A stretch of 64,000 nucleotides of DNA, taken from contig NZ_JAMXSR020000002.1 in assembly GCF_024124765.2 (NCBI RefSeq), positions 85,001-149,000 of the forward strand. The letters are read 5' to 3'. Positions 50,842 through 59,912 of this stretch are shown here, piece by piece; the stretch's first letter is position 1; each line of letters starts with the position of its first letter. The notes under the pieces are model-generated. The model was given only the letters and a program-made list of their open reading frames with translations, did not search any database and was not told where the DNA came from. The translations under genes were made by a program, and so were the position numbers. The DNA comes from Sphingomonas sp. H160509 (GTDB lineage: Bacteria; Pseudomonadota; Alphaproteobacteria; Sphingomonadales; Sphingomonadaceae).

Positions 50842-51174
50842 ATGCGATCGACTGTCGCTGACACCCTCCCGCCCCGCGTGCGGCGTAGCTTGTCGAAGCT
50901 GGGCGCCGATATCGCCCTGGCGCGCAAGAAGCGCAGCCTCACGGTGGTCATGATGGCCGAACGCATCGGTGTGGCCAAGAGCACATATCTCAAGCTGGAA
51001 AAAGGCGATCCGACCGTCGCATTGGGTACATACGCTATGACCTTCTTCGTTCTGGGTTTTGGCGAGAGCCTTGGAGAGATCCTCGATGCCAGGAACGACG
51101 AGCAGGGTCTGTTGCTCGACGTGGAGCGCATGCCGCAGCGCGTCCGCAGACCCAAACCGCCGGTTTCTCTGTGA
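50842..51174 (+). CDS. hipB: HipB-like XRE antitoxin
   Basis: 110 residues. GADIALARKKRSLTVVMMAE then RIGVAKSTYLKLEKGDPTVA is a helix-turn-helix of the XRE type. Its stop overlaps the GTG start of hipA (GTGA), the common antitoxin-toxin arrangement. It is expected to bind the operon promoter and its partner kinase. Confidence 0.85.
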   Translation: MRSTVADTLPPRVRRSLSKLGADIALARKKRSLTVVMMAERIGVAKSTYLKLEKGDPTVALGTYAMTFFVLGFGESLGEILDARNDEQGLLLDVERMPQRVRRPKPPVSL

Positions 51175-52458
51175 GGCGGACGATCGGCATCCAGATCGGC
51201 GACGAAGCCCGCGGAGTCGGGTTGCTGCACTATAATCAGCAGGGAAGCCGCGAGAGCGCAGGCTTCGAATATGATGCCGGCTGGCTGGCCGAGCCCAACC
51301 GCTTCGCCCTCGAGCCCGCGCTGCCGCTCGTTGCCGGTCCACAATTCCACCGGAAGATCGGCGTTGGCTCTGTCTTCCACGCAGCGATTGCCGACACCGA
51401 GCCCGACGGATGGGGTAAGCGCGTCATCCAGCGAGACCATGCCAAGCGACGGCAGGACGCCCGCCGCCGCGGCGAGGAGGTCGACGCACGCGCTTTGAAT
51501 GGACTCGATTATCTGTTGGCGGTCGACGACGTCAGCCGGGTCGGCGCGCTGCGTCTCGTCGACGAGCAAGGGACAGCGCAGCGCGCGACCGAAGATGGTC
51601 GCCGGACAACGCCACCGTTGATCGAGCTGGGTCATCTCCTGGCCGCTAGTCGGGCGGTCGAGACCAACACCGAAACCGCAGCCGATCTCGCCTATCTACG
51701 CGGTCGCGGCACTTCGCTCGGCGGACTCCGCCCGAAATGTACCGTCGTCGATAATGAGGGGCATCTTTCGATCGGCAAGTTTCCGAGCGTCGCCGACGAG
51801 CGCTCGGTGACGCGGGGGGGAGGTGCTGGCGATGCGGCTCGCTCGCCGCGCTGGAATCGACGCAGCCGACGCCCGACTGATCGACAGTGATGGTGACGCG
51901 ATCGCGCTGATCCGACGGTTCGATCGACCCGCCGGGGGCGGGCGGCTCATGTACGTATCGGCAGCGACAATGATCGGTGCGGAGCCCGGCGATGCGCAGG
52001 AGCATGCCTATACCGAGATCGTCGATGCGCTTCGGGTAAATGGCAGCGCCCCCACGGCCGACATCGAGGAGCTATGGCGCAGGATCGCTTTCTCGATCCT
52101 GATCACCAACGTCGATGATCACCTAATGAACCATGGCTTCCTGCACGTCGATAGGGGACTGTGGCGGCTGGCGCCAGCGTTCGACATCAATCCGTTTCCG
52201 GAGAGGCTGCGCGAGTTGAAAACTTGGGTCTCGGAAGAGGTCGGCCCTGAAGCTACGATCGACGCTTTGATGTCCGTGCTACCTTACTTTCGCCTGACAC
52301 AATCGCGCGCGAAGGAAATGCTGTCGCAAATTGAGCAGGCCGTCGCGGGTTGGCAGGACGAGGGACGTGCGCTTGGCATGACCGGCGCTGACCTTGATAG
52401 CTTCGCCGACGCTTTCGAGCATCGGGAGCGCGATGCTGCAAGAGCGGTAATGACGTGA
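51171..52458 (+). CDS. hipA: HipA-like serine/threonine kinase toxin, one frameshift
   Basis: HipA family toxins phosphorylate glutamyl-tRNA synthetase or related targets and cause dormancy. The frame from GTG 51171 carries DTEPDGWGKRVIQRD and GRGTSLGGLRPKCTV (P-loop-like region). Removing one G from the G7 tract at 51814-51820 joins it to EVLAMRLARRAGIDAADARL. The catalytic LITNVDDHLMNHGFL and metal-binding PAFDINP follow. Repaired length is about 428 residues, normal for HipA. Confidence 0.85.
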
Positions 52459-52586
52459 GATACAGCAATGTTATAACAAGCCATATGCTATCGAGCTGAA
52501 GCGTATTGCCTGAATCTGGTGGAACTTGCGAAACGGGTCAGGAACGGGTGGCCACGTGAGCGATTGCCGTCCGAGGCATATCCGGA

Positions 52587-52994
52587 TTAAGCGGTAACGC
52601 CTGGGATGTCGGTCGCCTGCGCCGCTGCCGCCATGAGATTGACGTCCGTCAAATCTCGGTGATCGATCCACCATTTGGCGTCAGTTACCTGAAGGCAAGC
52701 GTAACAGTTAGCGTCGCTGTCGGGATTGGTTAGCGCTGCCAGCCGCTTGGTTCTGATCGTCGACGCCCAGCTCATTTGCCGATCGGTGCCGGCAAGCGGG
52801 GGAAGATCGAGGTGGGAGATGGCAGCGCTGCTGAACGCTGCCGCAGCGGCTTCCTCTGCCTGCTGTTCCGCAACGAAGCAGTCTCGACAGGTAGTTGTCT
52901 CAAGCCATTTGGCTTTGCGTTCCTGTTGGCTGTCAAAACCGGTAAGATAATGACCCTGCTCATGACCGCAGGCGTGAATAATCCGCTGTTCCAT
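52587..52994 (-). CDS. Hypothetical Cys-containing protein
   Basis: 135 residues. MEQRIIHACGHEQGHYLTGF then TTTCRDCFVAEQQAEEAAAA with an early C-x-H and a CxxC suggest a zinc ribbon followed by a helical part. Similar proteins occur in accessory regions, as I recall, without a known role. Confidence 0.65.
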   Translation of the reverse strand: MEQRIIHACGHEQGHYLTGFDSQQERKAKWLETTTCRDCFVAEQQAEEAAAAAFSSAAISHLDLPPLAGTDRQMSWASTIRTKRLAALTNPDSDANCYACLQVTDAKWWIDHRDLTDVNLMAAAAQATDIPGVTA

Positions 52995-53100
52995 GGCTGG
53001 GATGATGGCTGTTCGTGGTTTATGCGCAACGGCAATGAGTCAGGGTGAATCGGAATTGCGGCAAGTGGCTGACGATTGAACGGGACAAATGTCCGGCTCA

Positions 53101-53304
53101 CTAAGCTGGCCCAACGCCGTCAGCGTTTACCAGATCTAGGCCAACCAATGTGCCGATGAGCCGTACGCGTTTTTCTACCAGATCTACGGGGGTGCGGTGC
53201 AGTTCCAGCTCGTAGCGCCCACCGACATCGCGGCGCAGATAGAAGGCCCCGCCATCGCGGACCAGAGTGCCTATCTCATTGATCCGGGTGCCAATCGCTA
53301 CCAT
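53101..53304 (-). CDS. DUF5818-type small protein
   Basis: 67 residues: GTLVRDGGAFYLRRDVGGRY then ELELHRTPVDLVEKRVRLIG. The GG-F-x-LRRD-GGR, LHR-PVD and VEKRVRLIGTLV order fits the short DUF5818 proteins of sphingomonads. Function unknown. Confidence 0.7.
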   Translation of the reverse strand: MVAIGTRINEIGTLVRDGGAFYLRRDVGGRYELELHRTPVDLVEKRVRLIGTLVGLDLVNADGVGPA

Positions 53305-53413
53305 CGCTGCGTCGTCGCCTTATTATGATCGTGTAAAGTTGCGGGAGATTCTCCGCGTAACCGATGTGCCTCGGTGGGGCATAGGATTCTGCTACTCCGT
53401 TCCCGACGGGCGC

Positions 53414-53611
53414 TCAGAGACTGATATTCCGACGCGCCATGTCCGCGAACGCCATATCCCCGATTGGCGGGCGGGGCTCGGCTTTGAAGATGTCAGCCAA
53501 ATCGAGCAGATCCTCGTTCGAAAGGTTCGCGATAGAGGCTTCGATTTTGGCAAGGCGCCGCACCGCGTGATCGTCGCGATCGGCGACCCGCTTCATTCTT
53601 GTCTTAAGCAT
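53414..53611 (-). CDS. Small conserved hypothetical protein
   Basis: 65 residues from ATG 53611: MLKTRMKRVADRDDHAVRRL then NEDLLDLADIFKAEPRPPIG. The pattern is familiar from sphingomonad micro-proteins. Helical and cytoplasmic. Confidence 0.6.
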   Translation of the reverse strand: MLKTRMKRVADRDDHAVRRLAKIEASIANLSNEDLLDLADIFKAEPRPPIGDMAFADMARRNISL

Positions 53612-53652
53612 GTGGTCTCCTATCATAAACGTCGTGGCGGAAGCAGGGGCAT

Positions 53653-53710
53653 TAGAGCGGTTTCTGATCAGTCTGCATCGTAGCCAGCGGCAGCGAAGTA
53701 GTTCGAGCAT
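53653..53710 (-). mobile_element. Solo end fragment of the IS630 element
   Basis: TAGAGCGGTTTCTGATCAGT through GTAGTTCGAGCAT matches the 3' end of the IS630 element at 62627-63677 (reverse of about 63620-63679) with a single mismatch over 58 bases. Only the terminal repeat and the last codons of the transposase remain. Confidence 0.85.
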
Positions 53711-54019
53711 GACTATCGATAAGAGCGCCTTCTTCGAAGCCACGAAGGCTCTGTGGCCCCAAATCGTGAGGGTATCTGACAACCCGAACGCCACTAACGA
53801 GATATATCAGGCGAACGAGAAGGCAGTTCCGCAGGGAGACGACTGGCCCTTTGGGCATTTCATCAGGCCTTGGGAGGGCTTGAAAAGCGAGCGCTGGCGA
53901 AGGGTCTGCCGCTTTATCCCCATGAGGTCGTCTTTGATGAGTTCGACACCCGGATGCGAGCCAACCTAAACGGCGCTGACTGCTGGTCGGACGAGCGAGC
54001 AGAATACGAGAGTAGCTGA
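53709..54019 (+). CDS. Hypothetical protein, one frameshift
   Basis: ATG 53709 overlaps the last two bases of the IS630 fragment. MTIDKSAFFEATKALWPQIV, GDDWPFGHFIRPWEGL, then after adding one base near 53880 EKRALAKGLPLYPHEVVFDE and GADCWSDERAEYESS to 54019. About 103 residues, acidic, unknown. The IS end may have replaced its original upstream region. Confidence 0.55.
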
Positions 54020-54109
54020 ACGGATGACCGTTCTCGGGCAACGGCAACGTTCCCCAGAAAGGGGAGAAAATGGGCGATTTTGACCGTTTGGCGTTCTCGC
54101 AGAGGATCG

Positions 54110-55768
54110 CAGACCGTGCGAAAACTCGCTGGGTGATTCCACAAGGTTGCTGACGGGCGTATGCTGTAATCATGGCATATATCGAGGGTCATGCGCGCGA
54201 CCAGGCGCTGCTGCTGCCGGCATCGGTAGAGGATTATGTGGCAGCGGATAGTCCGGTTCGGTTCATAGACGCGTTCGTTGATGACCTCGATCTGGGCGAG
54301 GCCGGTTTTCATCGGTCGCGGCCGAAGGCGACGGGGCGCCCAGGCTATGACCCGGGCGACATGCTCAAGCTGTACCTGTACGGCTATCTCAACCGGGTGC
54401 GGTCGAGCCGACGGCTGGAAGCCGAGGCGGCACGCAACCTCGAGCTGATCTGGCTGCTGCGTGGGCTTCGGCCAGACTACAAGACCATCGCTGACTTTCG
54501 GCGCGACAACCGGAGCGCCTTCAAGGCAGTGTTCCGCGCCTTCGTCGTCCTATGCCGCAAGCTCGACCTGTTCGGGCGCGAGCTGCTGGCGGTGGACGGC
54601 ACGCGGCTGAAGGCGGTGAACAACCCGGCACGCAACTTCTCCCGTGACAAGCTGGCCAGGTATATTGCCGCGGCCGACGAGCGGCTTGAGGGGTATATTG
54701 CCGAGATGGACGCCATCGACCGCGGCGAGGATGGCCATGCGCCTGGCCGCAGCGGGGCACTGGCCGCGAAGATCGCCAGGGTGCGCGAGCGGCGTCAGGC
54801 CCAGGAGGCGATGCTGCACGAGCTGAACGCCAGCGGCGAGAGCCAGATATCGCTAACCGACCCCGATGCGCGCGCGATGGTCACGGGTCGAAAGACCACG
54901 GTCGGCTACAACGCGCAGGTAGCGGTGGATGCGAAACACAAGCTGATCGTCGAGCAGCACGTTACCAACGCCGGCACCGACATGGGTCTGCTGGCACCCA
55001 CTGCTGGGGCGGCGAAAGACGCGCTAGACGTCGAGCAGATCGATGTGGTCGCCGACATGGGTTATTACAAAGGCGAGGACATCGAAGCATGCGAGGCGAA
55101 TGGTATCACACCCTTCGTCGCCCGGCCGAGACGGGGCAGCGCCATCGCCAATGGCCGTTTCTCTAAGGATCTCTTTCGTTACGATGCCGAGGCGGACGCG
55201 TACCACTGCCCGGGTGGCCGGACCCTCGACATCAGCTATCGCGCGGTGACGCGCGGCCACGCCAACATCCAATATTCCAACCCCGCCGCCTGTTCGGACT
55301 GCGCAATCAAGTTGAACTGTACCAGCAGTCGCTGGCGGCGCATCAACCGTTGGGAAAACGAGGCGGTGCTGGACCGCATGGCGGCGCGCTTGGTTGCGCG
55401 CCCTGATATTCTTGCCGTTCGCCGCGAGACGGTCGAACACCCGTTCGGCTCGATCAAGCAATGGATGAACCAGGGCGCATTCCTGATGCGCGGGCTGGAG
55501 AAGGTTCGCGCCGAGTTCAGTCTGACCGCGCTCGCCTACAATCTAAGAAGAGCCATTACCCTCATCGGCGTGCCGGGGTTGATCAGGGCCGTACAGGCCT
55601 GATCAAGCTCGCCAAATCTGCTGCGCAGCGCTCAATGGCTTCCCCTTGAAGCCACCACAGCGCCACCAGAGCGCCACCACGGCAGTAACTCAAAAATATT
55701 TGCGCCCAGCTCCACCGTTTAACAAAAGACGTCCGTGCTCATGTGACGGCGAGTTCTCGCACGGTCTG
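54110..55768 (+). mobile_element. IS1182 family element
   Basis: CAGACCGTGCGAAAACTCGC at the left and the inverted CAGACCGTGCGAGAACTCGC at the right (ends at 55768) define the element of about 1,659 bp. It carries one full-length transposase. I cannot see a clear target duplication. Confidence 0.85.
54172..55602 (+). CDS. IS1182 family transposase
   Basis: 476 residues, complete. PGYDPGDMLKLYLYGYLNRV and RSSRRLEAEAARNLELIWLL form the conserved N-terminal domain. LLAVDGTRLKAVNNPARNFS and VVADMGYYKGEDIEACEANG carry Asp residues of the DDE core, and RRETVEHPFGSIKQWMNQGA the final Glu. No frame damage, so it may be active. Confidence 0.94.
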   Translation: MAYIEGHARDQALLLPASVEDYVAADSPVRFIDAFVDDLDLGEAGFHRSRPKATGRPGYDPGDMLKLYLYGYLNRVRSSRRLEAEAARNLELIWLLRGLRPDYKTIADFRRDNRSAFKAVFRAFVVLCRKLDLFGRELLAVDGTRLKAVNNPARNFSRDKLARYIAAADERLEGYIAEMDAIDRGEDGHAPGRSGALAAKIARVRERRQAQEAMLHELNASGESQISLTDPDARAMVTGRKTTVGYNAQVAVDAKHKLIVEQHVTNAGTDMGLLAPTAGAAKDALDVEQIDVVADMGYYKGEDIEACEANGITPFVARPRRGSAIANGRFSKDLFRYDAEADAYHCPGGRTLDISYRAVTRGHANIQYSNPAACSDCAIKLNCTSSRWRRINRWENEAVLDRMAARLVARPDILAVRRETVEHPFGSIKQWMNQGAFLMRGLEKVRAEFSLTALAYNLRRAITLIGVPGLIRAVQA

Positions 55769-55842
55769 CGTGTAGTTTTGAGAATGGCAGGGTTGGTGGT
55801 TTACTCGATCCGCTATTGGTGCGAACCGCAGCAAGCCATTTT

Positions 55843-56265
55843 TCAGAATTGCTTGCGAAGGAAAAACTTTTTCTGACCAACGGGATGGTCGTCGAGGGTG
55901 CCGAATACCTCAAAGCCTAACTTCTCATAGAAACCGCGCGCCTGAAACTCGTAAGTGTCGAGCCAAATTCCTACGCAGCCGTTGGCACGCGCGATTTCCT
56001 CGGCCTGCTCCATGAGCGTCCTTCCATGGTTCTCGCCCCGATGCTCTTCCGGAACGGCAAGAAGGTCCACGAAAAGCCAGTCATACGCACATTTGCCCCA
56101 TAGACCGCCGACGTGATTGCCAGCCTCATCGGCCAGCAAAATGGCGACGGGGTGAAAGCGAGGATCGCCTGCACGCGCCGTGTTGTAGGCGAGAAGTGGC
56201 TTAAGAACCGCCTCGCGGTCGGCATCCGACGGGTTGTTGGGAATGACAATGCTCAGGGTCATCAT
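55843..56265 (-). CDS. GNAT family N-acetyltransferase
   Basis: 140 residues. LLADEAGNHVGGLWGKCAYD, WLFVDLLAVPEEHRGENHGR (acetyl-CoA binding Q/R-x-x-G-x-G/A-like loop) and VGIWLDTYEFQARGFYEKLG show the GNAT fold. It transfers an acetyl group to an amine of unknown substrate. GC is lower than in the flanking elements. Confidence 0.88.
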   Translation of the reverse strand: MMTLSIVIPNNPSDADREAVLKPLLAYNTARAGDPRFHPVAILLADEAGNHVGGLWGKCAYDWLFVDLLAVPEEHRGENHGRTLMEQAEEIARANGCVGIWLDTYEFQARGFYEKLGFEVFGTLDDHPVGQKKFFLRKQF

Positions 56266-56506
56266 GTGATCATACGGTGCAGCCTTTGAACTTCAATGGC
56301 GGCTCGTGGGATCAGTTCGCGACGCGCTAAACAACCGTCATTGCGCGACAGCTACTGACCGACCTTTCCCGCAAACGATCGATTTTCGAGCACCTTTGTC
56401 GGGAGCGATGGACGGCCCCCGATGGTCTGCGTGCAGGCAAATTCGCGATTAGCTTTCAGTTTTGATTTCAGTTAGATTTTGTCATCACCGCAACTCCCAA
56501 TGGCAC

Positions 56507-56550
56507 GGCGGCGACTGAGAGACGCTGGAGCGCTCCCGCTTAGTGGGAGC
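56507..56550 (+). promoter_or_regulatory. Conserved 44-nt leader with SD-sequestering hairpin, locus 2
   Basis: Identical over all 44 bases to the leader at 25739-25782. GCTCCC (56532-56537) pairs with GGGAGC (56545-56550) around GCTTAGT, hiding GGGAG, which is 7 bases before the GTG start. GAGCGCTC just 5' can also fold back. Confidence 0.6.
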
Positions 56551-56556
56551 TACGCT

Positions 56557-56706
56557 GTGGAAAAACGTGATCGTTTGGATGACCTTGTTCGGAATGAGCA
56601 AAAGGCGAGAGAACAGGCAGCAAGCTGTGAGGACGTTACCGCTCGTATCGCGCACTTAGGTCGCGCTGCGCTGTATGCCGGGATGATCAAGGCAATGAGG
56701 CTGTGA
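56557..56706 (+). CDS. Small paired protein A, locus 2
   Basis: 49 residues from GTG 56557: VEKRDRLDDLVRNEQKAREQ, ending HLGRAALYAGMIKAMRL. Paralogue of 25583-25732 (about 75 percent identical by eye). The frame is open upstream through the leader, but the leader is more conserved than the gene. The start codon is GTG here and ATG in locus 1. Confidence 0.68.
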   Translation: MEKRDRLDDLVRNEQKAREQAASCEDVTARIAHLGRAALYAGMIKAMRL

Positions 56707-56969
56707 TTGAGGGCGAGACGACCGCCCAGCACTTGGAACGGCTAATCGCTATAATCAGTGACGCTTTAGCGGTTGCTGACGATGGAATTCAGCCGCTGGT
56801 AGGAGCGCATCTCCACAGCGTGCTCAGAACGGCAACCGCATTGCGTGATATCCCCGATGGACCGTCTCGGTTCATCTGGAAACAACCACCCGGCAGGTTC
56901 ATGTTGACGCAGGCTCTAGTGATCGGCCGGCAGGAGAGGTTTGTCCATCAAGATGGATCTCCCACATAA
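56703..56969 (+). CDS. Small paired protein B, locus 2
   Basis: 88 residues. GTG 56703 overlaps the preceding stop as GTGA. VIEGETTAQHLERLIAIISD then ALAVADDGIQPLVGAHLHSV matches the protein at 25410-25586; the last 30 residues are extra and may be a read-on into unrelated DNA. It overlaps the converging gene at 56899. Confidence 0.65.
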   Translation: MIEGETTAQHLERLIAIISDALAVADDGIQPLVGAHLHSVLRTATALRDIPDGPSRFIWKQPPGRFMLTQALVIGRQERFVHQDGSPT

Positions 56970-57159
56970 TCAGGCCGTCTGCGTTTGTTACAGAGACGCT
57001 CCACGGGCGTGACCCCCAAAATATCTCTGGGACATCCTGCATCATTTGGCCGGCCGTTCTTATGCCTTCGGCCCGCGCTTCGATGTAACTGGGGAACTCT
57101 GTACCCTCGGTGTCAGTCACTCGGTGGTCGGTTTCGGTATGAAAAAAGAACAGCGCCAT
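56899..57159 (-). CDS. DUF6894-type small protein
   Basis: 86 residues from ATG 57159. MALFFFHTETDHRVTDTEGT then EFPSYIEARAEGIRTAGQMM and SVSVTNADGLIMWEIHL fit the DUF6894 pattern (YFFH start, D-x-E-G-x-E, A-R-x-E-A, final beta strand). Function unknown. Confidence 0.75.
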   Translation of the reverse strand: MALFFFHTETDHRVTDTEGTEFPSYIEARAEGIRTAGQMMQDVPEIFWGSRPWSVSVTNADGLIMWEIHLDGQTSPAGRSLEPAST

Positions 57160-57240
57160 TCCCGTACTCCAAAGTCGTGCGCGTGAGCCTACCCGAGCAA
57201 AGGTCTGCGTACTTTGATCCAAGTCGGTAAGATGGCGGGG

Positions 57241-57360
57241 TGCGGATTCCGGGATCATCGCGCTCAGCATTCCGGGATAATCGCGATCAGCGTTCCGAGA
57301 TGATGGCGATCAGCATTCCGACATCATCGCGATCAGTGTTCCGACATGATGGCGATCAGA
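57241..57360 (+). repeat. IS21 left-end multiple terminal repeats
   Basis: Five imperfect units with the core (A/G)TTCCG-x-x-AT-x-ATCGCGATCAG are spaced about 24 bases apart. IS21 elements carry such multiple IstA binding sites at their ends. Two to three matching units lie at the right end near 59770-59849. Confidence 0.8.
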
Positions 57361-57422
57361 TGCGGGATGTTTTGGTGGTGTGATCCGGTCGTCGCAGGCT
57401 GCTTCTTTTTGAGGAGCAGCCA

Positions 57423-58974
57423 ATGCCGACGGAGCGAATTGCGATGCGCAAGGTGCGCGAGATTTTGAGACTGACGTACGACGCCAAGCTGCCGTCTCGG
57501 GAGGTTGGGCGCCAGGTGGGCGTGGGCAGCACAGGCGTACGTGTGATGCTTCAGCGTTTCCGGGCATCGAAGCTGGAGTGGCCGTTGCCGGACGGGCTGA
57601 CAGACACCGCGCTCGAAGCTGAGCTTTACGGTGTGGCGGCGACCAGAGGCGGGCAGCGCGATCGCCCCGAACCGGACTGGGCAGCCGTGAACCGCGAGCT
57701 GAAGCGCAAGCACGTCACCCTCCAGGTGCTGTGGGACGAATATATCGAGGTTCAGCCCGACGGTTACCGATATTCCCGGTTCTGCGAGCTTTACCGCGCC
57801 TGGGAGGGGACGGCTTCCAGTGACGATGCGGCAGACGCATCTGGGCGGCGACCGGATGTTCGTCGACTATGCTGGCGACACGGTGTCGGTGGTGGTCGAC
57901 CGGCTGACCGGCGAGATCCGCGAGGCTCATCTTTTCGTGGCCGTGATGGGCGCCTCGAGCCTGTCGTTTGCGTGGCCGACCTGGACCGAGACCCTGCCAG
58001 ACTGGACGGACGCGCACGTTAGAGCCTTTGACTTCTTTGGTGGCGCAGCTCGCCTTCTCATTCCCGACAATGCCAAGGTCGCGGTCATCAAGGCGTGCCT
58101 TTACGACCCGCAGGTGAACCGCACCTATGCCGAGCTCGCCGCGCACTACGGTACGGCGGTGCTCGCGGCGCGACCGTATCGGCCGCGAGATAAGGCCAAG
58201 GTCGAAGCCTGTGTCGGCATCGTCGAGCGCTGGCTGTTTGGGCGTCTTCGTAACCGGGTCTGGTACGGCCCTAGACGATCTACGCGCCGCCATAGCCGAG
58301 ATGATGACCGCGTTGAACGCCCGCGTCATGCGCCGGTTCGGCCGGTCGCGGCATGAGCTGTTCGAGGAAATCGACCGCCCCTTGCTGAAGGCATTGCCGG
58401 CTGAGCCATACGTCCTGGCAGAGTGGCGCCGCTGCAAAGTTGGCATCGACTATCACGTCGAAGCGGCGAAGCATTCTACTCGGTGCCTTACCGCCATGCC
58501 CGGGCGCAGGTCGAGGTGCGGCTGACCGCGCGCACCGTCGAGATCTTCCTCAGGGGCGAGCGGGTCGCCTCCCACATGCGCGGCTCCGGCAACGGCCATC
58601 ACACTACCATCAACGACCATATGCCCTCGAGCCATCGCCGCTACGGCGACTGGACGGTCGAGCGCCTGCTCGATGAAGCCGGACGGCTTGGCCCGTCGGT
58701 CAGAATGCTGTGCGAGATGATCCTGAGCGACCGGCCACATCCCGAGCAGGGCTACCGCTCGTGTCTCGGTATAGTGCGGCTGGCGCGCGCGTATGGCGCC
58801 GTCCGTGTCGACGCGGCTTCGCTACGCGCCCTCGAGATCGGCGCGCGCAAATACGGCGCCGTCAAATCCATCCTTGAGAAGAAGCTCGACGCAGACCCGC
58901 TCCATCGTCCCCGCTCGGCCGGAGAGGTGAGCGTCGACCACCCCAATATCCGCGGACCCAAATACTACCACTGA
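57423..58974 (+). CDS. istA: IS21 transposase IstA, three frameshifts
   Basis: MPTERIAMRKVREILRLTYD with the helix-turn-helix (LPSREVGRQVGVGSTGVRVM) starts at 57423. The frame changes at G4 57806-57809 (remove one G), CCC near 58270 (remove one C) and TT near 58470 (add one T). The repaired reading includes the DDE core MFVDYAGDTVSVV, FGGAARLLIPDNAKVAVI and KVEACVGIVERWLFG, and ends RGPKYYH. About 517 residues, normal for IstA. Confidence 0.85.
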
Positions 58975-58985
58975 GGAGATAGCTC

Positions 58986-59727
58986 ATGCTGATACATCCC
59001 ACCCTCGACCAGCTGCAGGCGCTCGGCCTGCAAGGCATGGCCAAAGCCTTCACCGAACTCGACAAGCATGGCGGCACCGCCACGCTCAGCCATGCCGAGT
59101 GGCTGGCCCTGCTGCTCGACCGGGAAACCACCTGGCGGCACGACAAGAGGCTCAGCGCCCGCCTTCGATACGCCAAGTTGCGGCACCAGGCCGCACCTGA
59201 GGATGTCGACTACCGGAGCCCCCCGCGGTCTCGAGCGCCGGCTGTTCGAAACGCTGTTGAGCGGCGAGTGGATCGACGCGCACGACAATCTGGCGATCTG
59301 CGGCCCGACCGGTATCGGCAAAAGCTGGCTCGCGTGCGCCATCGGCCACAAGGCCTGCCGCGACAACCGCTCGGTCCTCTACGTGCGCTTCACGCGTCTG
59401 CTCGACGAGCTTGCCCTGGCACGCGGCGACGGCCGCATCGCCAACAGGCTCAAGAGCCTCGCCAGCGTCGAACTACTCATCCTGGACGACTGGGGTCTTC
59501 AGCCCCTGGATGCACAGGCCAGGCATGACCTGCTCGAGATCCTGGAAGATCGGTACGGCCGCAAGTCGACCATCGTGACCAGCCAGCTTCCGACCGCGTC
59601 GTGGCACCATGCCATCGGTGATTCCACCTATGCTGACGCCATCCTGGACCGCCTGCTTCACAACGCTCACCGCGTCGAACTCGAAGGTGACAGCCTGCGG
59701 CGCACCAAAGCATCCATCAGCGATTGA
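58986..59727 (+). CDS. istB: IS21 helper ATPase IstB, one frameshift
   Basis: [20 protein letters not shown] from ATG 58986, 12 bases after istA. Removing one C from the C6 tract at 59219-59224 joins VDYRSP to [14 protein letters not shown]. Walker A is [10 protein letters not shown] and Walker B LLILDDWG. It is a DnaA/AAA+ type ATPase that aids IstA. About 246 residues when repaired. Confidence 0.88.
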
Positions 59728-59912
59728 CCCTACCTTACGAAACTGACACCAAATCCATGTCGACCGGGTGACCGCCACTGATCGCGATCATCTCGGAACG
59801 CTGCGCGCCATCATGTCGGAATGGCTGCGCGCGATCATCGAAATCCGCAGGCGGGGTGCGCGTTCGGGCAGTTCCATTTCGCCTATGCCAATATGTGCAG
59901 GGCTAATTGCTC

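Larger units (their letters stand above)
57241..59849 (+). mobile_element. IS21 family element
   Basis: Inverted ends TGCGGATTCCG and (other strand) TGCGGATTTCG. The 7 bases GGCGGGG are repeated at 57234-57240 and 59850-59856 as target duplication. It carries istA and istB in order. Length is 2,609 bp. Confidence 0.93.

Noticed and set aside
57241-57360. CRISPR-like array of repeats with 24-base period
   Set aside because: They are the multiple terminal repeats of IS21; units are imperfect and no cas genes are present.
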